Notes under the pieces: generated by a model
The model's database searches: none
What the model was told of the DNA's origin: nothing
What the model saw: the letters and a program-made list of their open reading frames with translations, nothing else
Source of the DNA: Enoplolaimus lenunculus
Lineage: Eukaryota; Nematoda; Enoplea; Enoplida; Thoracostomopsidae
Assembly: GCA_030248215.1 (NCBI GenBank)
Contig: JASANG010000266.1
Coordinates: 124,001 to 188,000 of the forward strand
DNA: 64,000 nucleotides
Reading direction: 5' to 3'
Part shown: positions 26,121 to 38,300 of the stretch, piece after piece
How the letters are laid out: the number at the start of each line of letters is the position of its first letter
How positions within the stretch are numbered: the first letter of the stretch is position 1
Program-made: the position numbers and the translations under genes

Positions 26121-26699
26121 CTGTAGTGACCCGAATAAGAGGGCCTATGTAAAGATCAGGGGCGGAACGTTTTTCTGTAGGACTGCGAAAGAGTAAGCTA
26201 CAGCTTAAGACTAACTTTTTTGCTTGGCTTAGGCTTAGGCTTAGGAATATGCTCATTCTTTACGCTTAGGCTTACGCGTAGGCTTAGGCTTAGGAATATG
26301 CTTATAATACTGCACCGCCACTGTTCTTTACATTGGCTAATAAGAGGAGCGACTGATATTTATTTGGCCTCTCCAGACTGTACCCCCATTCAGTTACGTA
26401 CTGTTATTTACTTTTAACCAGCTTTCCACCGCCCTTCGTTACTGATATTTTGATGCAAGGTAGGCGTTAGGACTGTATATACTTTAAACTTAAGCATGCT
26501 TTAATGTTGTGAGTTCAACTTTTTTTGGTCCTGGACTCTTTATGCACTGAAATTGGGGATAATTGACATTTATAGACCCTAATTACGCATTAGGGACTAT
26601 ATCCGCTTACGGGCTCTTATTAAGGATACGGACTCCAATTGATTGGGACTCAAAATGGGGAGCCCCCCTCTTATTACCACTCTATTCGGGTCAGCACAG
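26121..26699. mobile_element. pogo/Tc1-like MITE (copy 2) with nested TTAGGC-like MITE
   Basis: Left end CTGTAGTGACCCGAATAAGA, right end TCTATTCGGGTCAGCACAG, with TA at 26119-26120 and 26700-26701. The TTAGGC-like MITE at about 26144-26337 interrupts the left part. The right portion (GGGACTCAAAATGGGGAG and upstream) is homologous, in inverse order, to the left portion of copy 1. Confidence 0.75.
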
Positions 26700-26701
26700 T
26701 A

Positions 26702-29376
26702 ATTATTTGTCATAAAGCCTTAGGGCATGCTTTTTTAATGATTACAGAAACTCAGGACACCTGTATTGCAACCTACATGACGTCCACCACGTCCAGAAGT
26801 TGGCGGGGCAGCGGTGATTCCCATTCGCATCCCCATGAACATTTTTCGCGGTGTGGGGTGGGTTTGAAAATTCTTGCCCGACAGATTCCTGAAATTTTCA
26901 CTACCCACCGAAATTGCCGGAACCTCCTGTAAAAATCCTACTGGAGCCGGAGCCGTTGCCGGAAATCGATTTCAGCCGGAGCTGTAGGCAGACCTCCGTT
27001 CTCAGTTATCCCTTAAGTAAGAGTAATACAGCCCAGGTCATCTGAAGCACTTTTTCTCACTATCAAACCGCACGTAGTTTCAACTATAGTGATTCAATCT
27101 TAACATTGATTACAATGATAACAGTACGCAACATTTCATATTTTAACTGAAAGTTTTAGAATCGAAATCGATCTAAATATGGTTAAAAATATTAAATTTA
27201 AATAATGTCGCAATGTTTTTAGTTTTTTTGCGATAAGCAGTACTGGCCGGCCTGTTCCTGGCCGGTGCACAATACTAAATACTGAACTAGAAGGTGTAAA
27301 TTTGTGTGTGTGTGGTGTCTACAACCGTCTGTTTCAAACAGCGAGCAAAAAAATTATTGAGAACTTTTTATTTTTGTCGAATTCGGCAATGGCGGTGAAA
27401 TGAAGAACTTAATGAAGGAGCGCATTCCCAAATTTTATTAAATCTTCAAAAACCAAAAAGCTATCTGAGCTCGATAATGGTTCGGCACAAGTTTATCACG
27501 CAGACAAACGTGGACATGAAACCATCAACTAAGCAAATATCGTTTAAATGTGACTATAGTCAGGTTCGGCGAAAATGTCAACCAAACCGCACCTAATGTG
27601 GGGCCCTGTCTTGTTAAACCAGTTTTTTTCACGGATCAAGAAGTTTTTTATAGAGCTGTGAAAAATTTGTTGGCCCTTCTCGGACCTGTTTGGAAGACGA
27701 CTGTACTAACGCCGGTCCTGAATAGCGTTCAAGGTCCCGTTTGTTTAATTGCTGCGAAGCACAAGAAATTTACTGTAGTGCAGACACCCGAATAGAAGGA
27801 CTAATATTTAATATTTGGCCTTTCCAGGGGGCACCCTCAGGTATTCGGTTACGGACTATTATTTATTTTAACGCACGCTCCGCCACCCTTCGTTACTGAT
27901 ATATTTCCGGTACTGCAATTATCGTTGAATTAAATGTTTGTCTTGTATTAAAAGTTGAGTGATAATGCAAGGTACCACTTAATAGGCATGTATTTTCAAA
28001 ACTGTATGTTTCGAACCAACTTTATTTGGTCCTGGAGTTATTTATACACTACAATTACAGATAATTGACCTTTATGGACTCTAATTTAGGAACTCTATCC
28101 GCTTACGGACACGTATTAGGAAAACGGACACCTACTGTTGGGATTCAAAATGGCGAACCACACTTATTAATACCCGTCCGGTATTTTTTATTTTTCCAGT
28201 TTAGCCACCACATCAGTACGTATTACGAGCAACGTAGCTCATGTTGATTTTTTCATGTGTTCTAAAATTTGGCCTCGATTGGTGTGGGCCCCGGTCCCTT
28301 GCCCGGTAAAAATATCATGTCTCCTGGGTGACTTTAGCTTGTATATAACTCAAATTAGGCGAGTAACGTATGTATATTTCACCTGTATATAATATGGGTT
28401 GTGTTGCACAGTATTGTGCAGTTAGCCTACTTTTTCACAAGGGTTAGTTTGAAAACCAATTGGCTACACCCTGAAAATGCAAACATAATTTTTTAACATT
28501 TTTCATGGTAGCGTTGTTTCAGTTTCAGTAACTTGAGGGCGTAGGACTGGAAGTTAAAAAATGGCGCCGGCTTATGGCAACATTGATTAATAAGCAGCAA
28601 TATTTATTAAAAACCTTAGACTTAATAAAGTTAATGCTACAAAATTTTAATAAAATATTCACTCAATGTCAAAATAGAACTTAGGTCAGGTTCTTCAGCC
28701 CAAAAATAAGAGGATTTTGCTTCACTTTGCGACTCTGGCAAATTTTAAACGACCTCCGGTTCAATAAATTTAGAAAACATGGTTTCAACAATAATCCTGG
28801 ATTATTATCGTATACTAAAATTAACGAAAAGGTTTTTTCGAAACTTGCTGTTTGCATTGCTCAGCTAGACTGTGAAGTTTAACCTTTACACACTTAGCTA
28901 GGGTAAAAATTGTTAACGATTGGGTTCTAGGGCAATCAATGGTATTGCCACCGGGCAGGAAACAAAATATTTGTTAAGCGAGCTTAAAACACAGTAAACA
29001 CAATAGGTAACAGTCCGGTTAACAATTGTTGTTTGCAATTTCGTTAAGAACAGCGGCGTTCTGCCTCTCGTTGGAAGCTTGAAATATATGAAAGTTACTT
29101 CTCTTAAGTGCTGGCATTCAACATATGTACTTAACTGTATTTTATATTTATATACATTGTTTTGTATGTTATACTCATGTATGCTGGATTTAGTAATATA
29201 TCTGCTATGCTTGATGTAGATACACTTATGCAACCTACGTTTGGAGTCTCAGGCTTGTGTAGCAAATGATTTGATTTTGTTTAAAATCAAAGTTTAGGCT
29301 GAAGGTAATTTCGAGACCAAGGGAATTGTAGTCCTACCTGGCTGCCTTCTGGTTTGAGTCGACTTTATATTGATCG
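26702..29376. other. Intergenic stretch upstream of TAOK
   Basis: It holds a GGAGCCGGAGCCG-rich hAT-related fragment (about 26830-27000), an unexplained 81-codon plus-strand frame (27550-27795) and a diverged pogo-like MITE copy at about 27774-28185. The remainder is AT-rich. The TAOK promoter and 5' UTR should lie in the last kilobase, but I see no definite motif. Confidence 0.4.
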
Positions 29377-32300
29377 ATGAAAATGCCAGTTGCCGGTGCA
29401 TCGTCGTTGAAAGATCCTGAGGTTGCGTCTCTTTTTTCAATTGAAGACCCCGAGAATCGCTTCGTTGATTTAAAGGAAATCGGTCATGGCAGTTTTGGTG
29501 CTGTTTATTTTGTAAGTATTGACTAGTGTTTCATGCGGGGTGGCATCTACTCTGTGACATGCGTATGCTTGGAGGTAAAATGAAACCTCATGCAAATGCT
29601 GCACATCGGTAAAACGTTGATTCATATGTAGTGCCTTCATGCGCAAAAGCGGTAAAACATGGAAGAACCAAGATACATGTGTACGCTGAGGTTCTTGTAC
29701 GTCATAAAAACAAAAACTCTGCTGTTGATTGTGTGATTGTGAGGGACGTTTCCAGGTTTCGAACTCGGTCGACAGATTATCAGTCCAACGCGCTAACCAC
29801 TGAGCATACCGCTTCACAATCAACTGCTGAGTTTTTCTGTTTTTATACTTTACAAGAGCCTCAACGTACACATGTATCTTGGTTTTTCTATGTTTTTATT
29901 GCTTTTGCATATGAAGGCATTATATATGCATCAACGTTTTACCGATGTGCAGCATTAGCGTGAGGTTTCATTTTACCTCCATGCATCCGCATGTCACATA
30001 TTCCAGGGTAATTTTTTGCCGGACCGTAGCAACTTTTAACATAACTGCTTGCATTGACTACATAGTAGCTTGTGCTTGCTTAGCTTAATCGCAAATCACA
30101 AACTTTGGTTCTAACGAAATTTGGTTCGATATTCTGTTCGTGTTAACCCGTCAGGGTAAAACGTCCGTTCAAAATGTTTATAGAATGGTAGCAGTTGATT
30201 TTATCTCGTTGAAACAGTAATAGTTAAGCATTAAAATTTTTTTTTCATTGGTAGTGCTAGGAATTATTTTAATTCTGATACCTTTTCTTACATTTAGTTA
30301 CTTTTGGAACTTTGCCAAAACCTTTTTCATGAAATTTTGTAAAAAATGTTAGTTTTATTTATTGCTTTAAAACATAGCTATTTTTCGTGTTCATATTCAT
30401 ATTCATGTTTTAGGCTGTCGACTCGGCAACTCGGGAAGTTGTAGCAGTTAAAAAGATGGCATATTCTGGCAAGCAACACATGGAGGTACAGCTTTGTATT
30501 TGTTTCGTATAGCTTGCATTTTAATGCTGCTGTTTTTTTACTTGTCGAGCTATCAGTATCGGTGAAATAATAAGCTTCGGAATTGAAGTCGCTTCAAAAT
30601 ATCTAGTATTTTGACGCAGTTTTATATTTGGAACCATATTAACCACAAATATCCGGTATCCGGTGGGTTTATACCGGGTTCGGATGTCGGATTTTTCCGC
30701 ATATTAAACCAGAACCGGATATCCGATCGATCCCTGGTCTGCACGTCTGAATGGGGTTTATGTGTATTTGACAACGAATAAATATTTTGCTTTTCAGAAA
30801 TGGGCTGATATTATAAAAGAAGTTAGATTTATACGCCAACTTACGCATCGGCACATTGTCGAGTACAAAGGCTGCTATCTCAAAGAGCATACCTGCTGGG
30901 TAAATATTTTTGATTTGCTTAGTTCTTTTAACAAAGGAGGCATGTCTTCGGAGGTCAGCTGCAATTCCGATTTTTCAACCGTGTTGCCTACTTTAAATGT
31001 ATCTAAACATTTCAAAAGTTAAATATATGTAGGTAATTCCAAACCTTGCACCTACGACTACAAAGGATTGGCCGGATATTAGTTTTACCGGATAACGGAA
31101 CTGCATGGTGACCGGATGCAAGACCTAAAATTATGCATTGTTGGATTGGAAGTATTTGAGACGTGCAAAAATACTTGTTTTACAGCAAAATATGCGGTAT
31201 TTCCAGTTGTAAAATCAGATTTATGATCGGTCGATCCCTGAGCTGAAACGGGGCGGCCATATACTTAGTGGCAATAATTTAATCCAAAATAGTGTTTATT
31301 TTCTGCATGTCGCGTCTCGAAATTAAAAGCTATCAATTAGTTGTGTTTAGGGATCTTGTCTAATTTTTGATAGCGGTTACGAAAGAAACTAGTGCTTTTG
31401 AAACATTTCTTGTATTTCACGTAAGCAGCGTTATCTTGGCTGAATTTGAACATTTTAGCAATAAATCCCGGTCGCATTTGTCATTTTTAACGAAAAGGTC
31501 CTACAGATATTGTGTTTTAGCTTGTAATGGAATATTGTGTTGGATCCGCCGCCGATATTATTGAAGGTATACTTGAAATTTTCCTTTTCATTACTGAAGT
31601 AAATATGATACAATAATTTGCCCTTAGTAATAGGTAATCCTCTAAATTGTAACCAACTTCTTTTAAGTTGGAGCAGTACTGAATTCGGTGTTGCTAATGT
31701 TTGAAAACTATATATAAGTCTAATGCGGTAATGTTGTTATTGAATGTTGTGTGTTTAGTTGCTATTTGTTTTCAATTCCGAACAGTGAAACCAGCACTGA
31801 GCTCTAGGGGTTCATTATCCACAGTTTTCGTGAGAATCGGCTTTGAACTAAGAAATATTCCTGGCGTAAGGCGGTGCGTGTGATCATAATTTTGGTATAG
31901 ATATACTACGTACAGCTGAACTAATGAATTTTGAAACCAGTGCTCTGTAAAACTTCCTTCATCCTTCCTTCAGTTTTAAACCAATGAACCCGTATGCTTC
32001 ATCAATCCTGTATCCGTAATCGCTTGTAATGTGTTAATTTGAACAATTTCAGTGCAAAAGAAACCGTTGCTAGAAGTTGAAATTGCCGCAATGTGCTCAG
32101 AAGTTCTTCAAGGCCTTATTTATTTACACAATCTTGATCGTATTCATCGGGATATCAAGGTTGTTTTTGATTTAAGACATACGTAATAGATATTATATGA
32201 ATGTTTAAACCGGAAGCTTAATTTTGTTTTAGTTTACGCTAGAGTCGCATCCGAGTACGGGTATTCTGGTTATTTCGGGTATTTTCCCCAAAAAAATCCG

Positions 32301-35300
32301 CGTCCTGGTGTTAACTTTGAATGGGATGGTGGTTACCGCACTCGGCGAAACATCAAACGGCTTGCTCCGGTTCAACATGCTAATCGAAATTTTGCCCCGC
32401 TCAAAGTTCGAGACTTAAATCGATGAGAAACGCCCAGTTATGTATGTCCAAAAACATAAGTATTGACTATAGGAGTCATATGAGCGTTCATGATGGTGCC
32501 TCCTACCACTCTCAGGGCAAATCGCTTTGCGCAAAATTTTTTTTGATGCCATCTTTGGAGTTCCCTCAAGGCCATCCTCGCTTCTAAAAGATATATGAAG
32601 ACAAAATCTGCGTCAACTGCTTGTCCTAAAATTTTATGTCTTTATAGAAATGTTAGGTTATCGTTCAGGACTACATTATGCAAAGTTCCGGGTTCGGGTC
32701 TAGCTCTCGGTATTTTAGTCATTCCAGAACCGTGTTTTTATTGGGAAGCATTCAGGGTTCGGATCCGGTTTTCGGTTTTTTATATTCGGAGTCCGGCTTT
32801 CATTTTGATTTGTTGCAACTTTAGTATACATACGTACGCATATTATCACTTGCGGTTTTCTTTAGCGTTAATTGAAGGTATTATGCAGTTTATAAGATTT
32901 ATTGTTGCGCTTCATAATTTAAAACTTCAGTATCTCCAAGCTTAAAATGTTTGTTTAAAGCTATAGTTTTATGTTTTGTTTTCTCTTTTAGGCTGGTAAC
33001 ATCTTGCTCACGGACCAAGGCGTGGTCAAACTTGGTTAGGCTGATGTTTATTACGTATATGTTACAATTTTTGTTTGTGTTTCTATTAGAACTGACTGTT
33101 TCCACGATTTTCGATGTCCCACAGAAAGAACTCGGAACCGTATAGTAAAATATCTAATTGGAGCCGGACAATAACTAAGTATTTCAGTAAAAGCAAACGT
33201 TGTCATTTTAACTCTTTCGTGTTTGCCAAATATTACGAACATTACGTATCCTTGAGTATAGATCTTTATAGAATTTTTGCTGTCTCAATACTACAGTAAA
33301 CATTGTTGTTGTACGCACAGGTGACTTTGGAAGCGCCTCGTTCAGCTCACCAGCGCAGTCGTTTGTTGGAACACCATACTGGATGGCACCAGAAGTGATT
33401 TTGGCGATGGATGAAGGCAACTACGACTGTCGTGTAGACGTTTGGTCGCTTGGTATTACATGCATTGAGCTGGGTATGATGAACACTTGTGTTTAAAAAT
33501 GGAAATGACACTTCGCACAAATTTTTTCGGGGGGGCGCCGCCTTCCTATTTTTGTAACTAGGATATTAATTGAAACAGCAATAAGATCATTGGTTATGTT
33601 TCGACCGACTGCAGGCTGGAATTTTTTTAATTGAAAGTATTTCATATTCCATTTGAAGCATGAGGGCTGTATGGGTAGCGATTCGTATAGTTATAGTGGA
33701 ACACTACTTGTTTAAACTGGTTTTTGAAGCACACTTAAATCATTCCGCTGAGACACGACGACGTTTATAATTCTAGGTGAACGCAAACCACCATTGTTTA
33801 ACATGAACGCCATGTCTGCACTATATCATATTGCACAAAATGACGCGCCTTCTCTGTCTGCAGCCAGTGCCCCTGGAGAAACAAACTGGTCGCCGAACTT
33901 TCGGAATTTCGTCGATGCATGTCTCGCCAAAGAGCCCAAGCAAAGGCCGACCTCGCAGGATTGTAGCTTGGTAAGCACTAGACCATTGCATTTAATTAAG
34001 ATAAATGAAATGGCATTTTGGTTGGTTTTCGTCCAAAACAAAACTTTCCGCTTTGCGGTAAAAACGGTAGGAATGATTCAAATCCGAAGTATGTAATAGC
34101 AATTCCTCAATGGTTTTTGGCGTTGAGCATATAATTTTAATTTTTTCACTTTTTTAATTATGATGTGGTGATACCAAAATTTTTGGCTATGGCGGTTCTT
34201 TCTTTTCAATTAATTTTTTCAAACACATCAAAAGAGCTGACACACTGATATGCGCCCAGAAATGAAACGGATAGCATTCCAACTCACTGTTATCTGTGCA
34301 AAAAGTATCGGCAAAGAATCGGTAATTTTTTGGCTGTGCCGATATTCACGAAAAGTGCCGATTATTACCAGGATGGTCAGTCTGGGTCTTGGGATTTAAC
34401 TGGCCTCGGTCTCGCTTTTTTCAGTGTATTTACGCATTTCGCCTACCAACACAGACAGCGAACGATCATGGAGCATCGCTACCTGTTTATACAGCGCAGC
34501 GATTTGACAAACTGAATGACCCCTGTGGTTACCCAAAATTCTATTTTTGAAAGAAAACACAAAACACTTTGATTTTATTGACACAAAGCACAAATTGATG
34601 CATTTTCGCGTTTAAAACATTTAAGGGATCGTTCAAAATTATGGGTCATCCGTATTTTTAACGTCACGCTATGTTAAAAAATTTTCCAGTCTATTCGGTT
34701 TACCCTGGAGCAAAAACAACACTATAGCCCTGAATTCGGGATTGTACCGAGGGTGTTTTGAAATAATGTTTTTGTCCCGAGCCTATTCGAAGGATATGGC
34801 GACAGTAGCCAAGTGAAAAATAAAGATAACCCCTTCTCACATAGAGATGACTATAGGCAACTCAGCGCAGAGTATATACGTTAAATAGTATATTACACAG
34901 TGTTTAACAATTGCAACACGTATACATAGTACTAAATCACCACAAGACGGGAGAGTCCCCTCGGGCTCGAGCGTCAAGCTCCTATAGCTAAGTGGTGATG
35001 GTAAACGCCTCCCATTCCAGTCACTGGAGTTCGAATCCTAGCGTAAAAGTAGGTCTCAGATGAAATAGAAAATATCCATGTGATTAAGGGTTAAGCGAAA
35101 AACTTTTTAGTTCACTATCTATAACCCCTTCTCACATAGAGTTGACTATGAGTCACTCAGCGCAGTGTATATACGTTGAATAGTATATATCGCATAGTGT
35201 TTAACAATTGCAACACGTATACATAGTACGAAATCACCACAAGACGTGAGAGCCCGTTCTCGAGCGTCAAGCTCCTATAGCTGAGTGGTGATGGTAAACG

Positions 35301-38300
35301 CCTCCCACTCTGTCACTGGAGTTCGAATCCTAGCATAAAAGTAGGTCTCAGATGCAAAAATATTCATGTGAAAAAGGGTTAAAAACAAATTGTGACGGCG
35401 ACTTATTAGTTTAATTGTACGAAGCGGCAATTCAAAGCAGATAAAAATATCCAAAAAGTCATGTTAAAAGCCTTATTTTTATTTTCGGTAACGGTTGACA
35501 ATTGATCGAGACCGAGACCAAAAGTCTCGGTTCGGTAGGTTGGGTCTCTGTCGGTTGGGTCTCGGTCTCGCTTTTTCGACGGAGAACGCCCATCCCTGAT
35601 TATTACCGATGCCGATTAATCGGCACATCTCTAGTTTTTAATCGCGGCCTATCACAGTTAAAAACTAAGCGTCGTTCTTGTTATTATTAAATTTACTTTA
35701 TTTTAAGCATCCGTTTATTAGCCACGTTCGGTCATCGTCACAAATACTACTCGATCTTGTCTTGCGGTGTAAAGATCTAGTTCAAAACATTGATAATCGA
35801 CAGTATCGCAAAATGTGGAAACTTTTCTTGAGCGATGAACGGTCACCAAGCAGCCAGTCGTCTGGTGCTGCCACTCCCGGGTCCAGAGGATCGTCTTCAG
35901 TATTGAACAGTCTTGGTGGGCCACTTGGAACAAGTGAAACGTCATCGCTTGATTCTGAAGATGTAGATTCAGTGGTATGTTTTTTAAATGTAAAGTTACT
36001 GATTTTCGTATAGTTAGTAGCATACTTTATGTTTTGTTTAACCGTAAACATTGAAGGACTTTTGTCAAATTGTTGTTAAATTTGAGAAACTCTGTAATTA
36101 TGGCTTTTGTTAAATACTGTTGTTTTGTGATAACTTAATATTCCTGTTATTGCTGTTTGAATAATTATAATTTTTGCTCGTAGAGTATCGATTTGTTATT
36201 TCAGGAAGATGAGTTGGGTAGTGGAAGCTCAACGACCAATTCACTTGCGTCATTAGACGCACCTCCATTGCCACCGGCTCGACTTGCAGCCGCAGACGTG
36301 AGCCAGGATCGACATCAACCTCCTCCGCTTCCACCTAGGCATTATCGCGAAAGTGCTCCTCCTGGAACTCTTCCTACAGTACTTATCAGTAGTGCAGTGT
36401 CAAATAAACCTCAGCTGCCGCTTGTTGCCCCACCGGCCACACCCCCGCCTTTTGATAGCGGATTAAGTTCGTATCAGAAGCCAAGTGGTGTACAATTGGT
36501 TGAAAATAGAGATGGGTCAAGTGACAACGATGCACGGGAAGTTTCAGGTCTCGAGGCAGACTCAAAGATGCCCATCAAAGACCTCGGAAGTCAGCGTGGT
36601 CTGTACTATCATCCATCAACAACTGGACAGTTACAAGGAGATGACTCTGAACTTCCTCAGGCCAGTTCATTGCTGACTGCAGGCAGCAAGAGTACAGAAA
36701 CGACTAGGTCTGAAAATAGGTCCAATGAAAATTACGTTCATGGTCCTTCAATTAACATACAGGGAGGGTCCATACCTTCTGAGCTGCAGTCACATCGTTC
36801 AAAAGACGTATCTATGCAAGGAAATGCTTTGACAGTTACACAGAACTCTCCTTCGGCGTCTATCGGAGCTGCAGCAGTAGCGTCAAATATTCAACGTATC
36901 TCTAGCACTAGAAGTATAAAGGTGAGATTTTGCAGGTTTTTTCATGTTTAATTTTTCTGCAATTTCTGGATGTATTCATCGAGTGGAAAGTGATAAACAT
37001 TTGGGATGCATTTGTCTTGTTTTTTTAAAATTTCTTTTTGTCTCTTATGAGTGATGTATGAATGAAACATTGGTAACTTTTTGCTTGATAAATTTTCAGG
37101 AACTTTCTGTGGGTGTGTGTGCATGCCAAAAATTAGTGTTTCGTATATGGGCTGCCCTCTAACGCTGCAAACTATCATGGGATACGTATGTATTCGTATT
37201 TCTTTAAAGTCATGTGTTATTTTATGAAGTGTTTATTGTTTCAGAGTCTTTCTGTACGCCGTGCTCAGTTTGCGACAATCCGACCTGTGAAAGCTGTTCA
37301 ACGCGAAGCTGACGAACATGCAGCGGACGCAGTTGGCATGCAACAACTGACTGATTATAAACGTCTACGCCGCACCCAGCACAAGGAAATCAAACAGGTT
37401 GGAATTGTTAATATTATATAACTGACATCTGGGACTTTTTTTGGAAATGACTCTGGCTTCAACCCAGTTAATCTGATGAGTGGAAATAGTCATTTACGAT
37501 CGAGAAGAAGTTTTGACATCTTTGTATCAGCGAGTTAGTAAAAACCTGTAAAAGTCTTTAAGTTGAAATAGTAAAGAAATGAAAAGTAGCGTAATGCCAG
37601 ATGCAATTTTTTGCATAGTACATTCGGCCTGTGTTCAGTTGTAGAGTCCTGTCGACTGTGAGATTGGCAACTGGGACACTTAGAACGGTGCATAACATTT
37701 TAATTACACGTAGTGTATATATTTGATAGGAAAGCCAAAAAATATTCTAAGTTGTCTTCCATTATGTTTTCGGAATCGAGACAGAAAAGTTGAAGTATTG
37801 AAAAGATTACTGTAACGTCGTAAACTCTGCCAAAGCTGTTAGCATCGGTTCGGTCTCAGCACACCCATATTCAGTTGATATTGGGTTGTAACCCAAATAT
37901 AAATTATACCAGTCGTAGTGGGACTACATTTATCGAGCGAAGCTCGAGCACACGTAAGCAATTAAGGTAATATGCAGATCAGTTGTTAGCTAACTATTCA
38001 TTATCGGTTTTGGAGGTTTGTAAGCAATTTCCTCAGATTCCTCGCACCCAAAAACCTTCATTAAACCCTAATAATTATTGAAATAATTTAAAAATCCTAG
38101 TTTTGTCTCGTCAATTAAGCTAATATGCAAGTCAGCTATTAGCTAACTATTCATTTATCGGTTGTGGATGTTAGTAAACTATTTATTCAAATTCCTCGCA
38201 CCTAAAAACCCTTTAGTGCTGAAATTTTATTGCTTTTAACCTTAATAATTAGTGAAATATTGTAAAAAGTCCTAATTTAGGCTTATAAACTATGCTAATA

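Larger units (their letters stand above)
34369..35598. mobile_element. hAT-type MITE inserted in another hAT MITE
   Basis: Perfect 8-bp duplications ATTATTAC lie at 34361-34368 and 35599-35606. The ends are CAGGATGGTCAG and GCCCATCCCTG. The subterminal parts are rich in GAGACCGAGACC / GGTCTCGGTCTC. The interior CGCCTACCAACACAGACA is shared with the relative at 56401-56977. It has been enlarged by two piggyBac-type MITEs (34830-35090 and 35125-35378). Confidence 0.85.
34159..35634 (-). mobile_element. hAT-type MITE (outer element of a nest)
   Basis: Perfect 8-bp direct repeats TTTTTAAT flank it (34151-34158 and 35635-35642). The left end starts TATGATGTGG and the right end is GGCACATCTCTAG. 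Its sequence matches, in reverse, the element at 51653-52086 (CATTTCTGGGCGCATATCA, GCCGATTAATCGGCA). A second hAT-type MITE is inserted at 34369-35598. The nest lies in TAOK intron 8 (33971-35707). Confidence 0.8.

Noticed and set aside
27550-27795. 81-codon plus-strand frame before the third pogo-like MITE
   Set aside because: It reads like protein in part, but no family is recognised, it runs into the MITE and no splice partners are seen.
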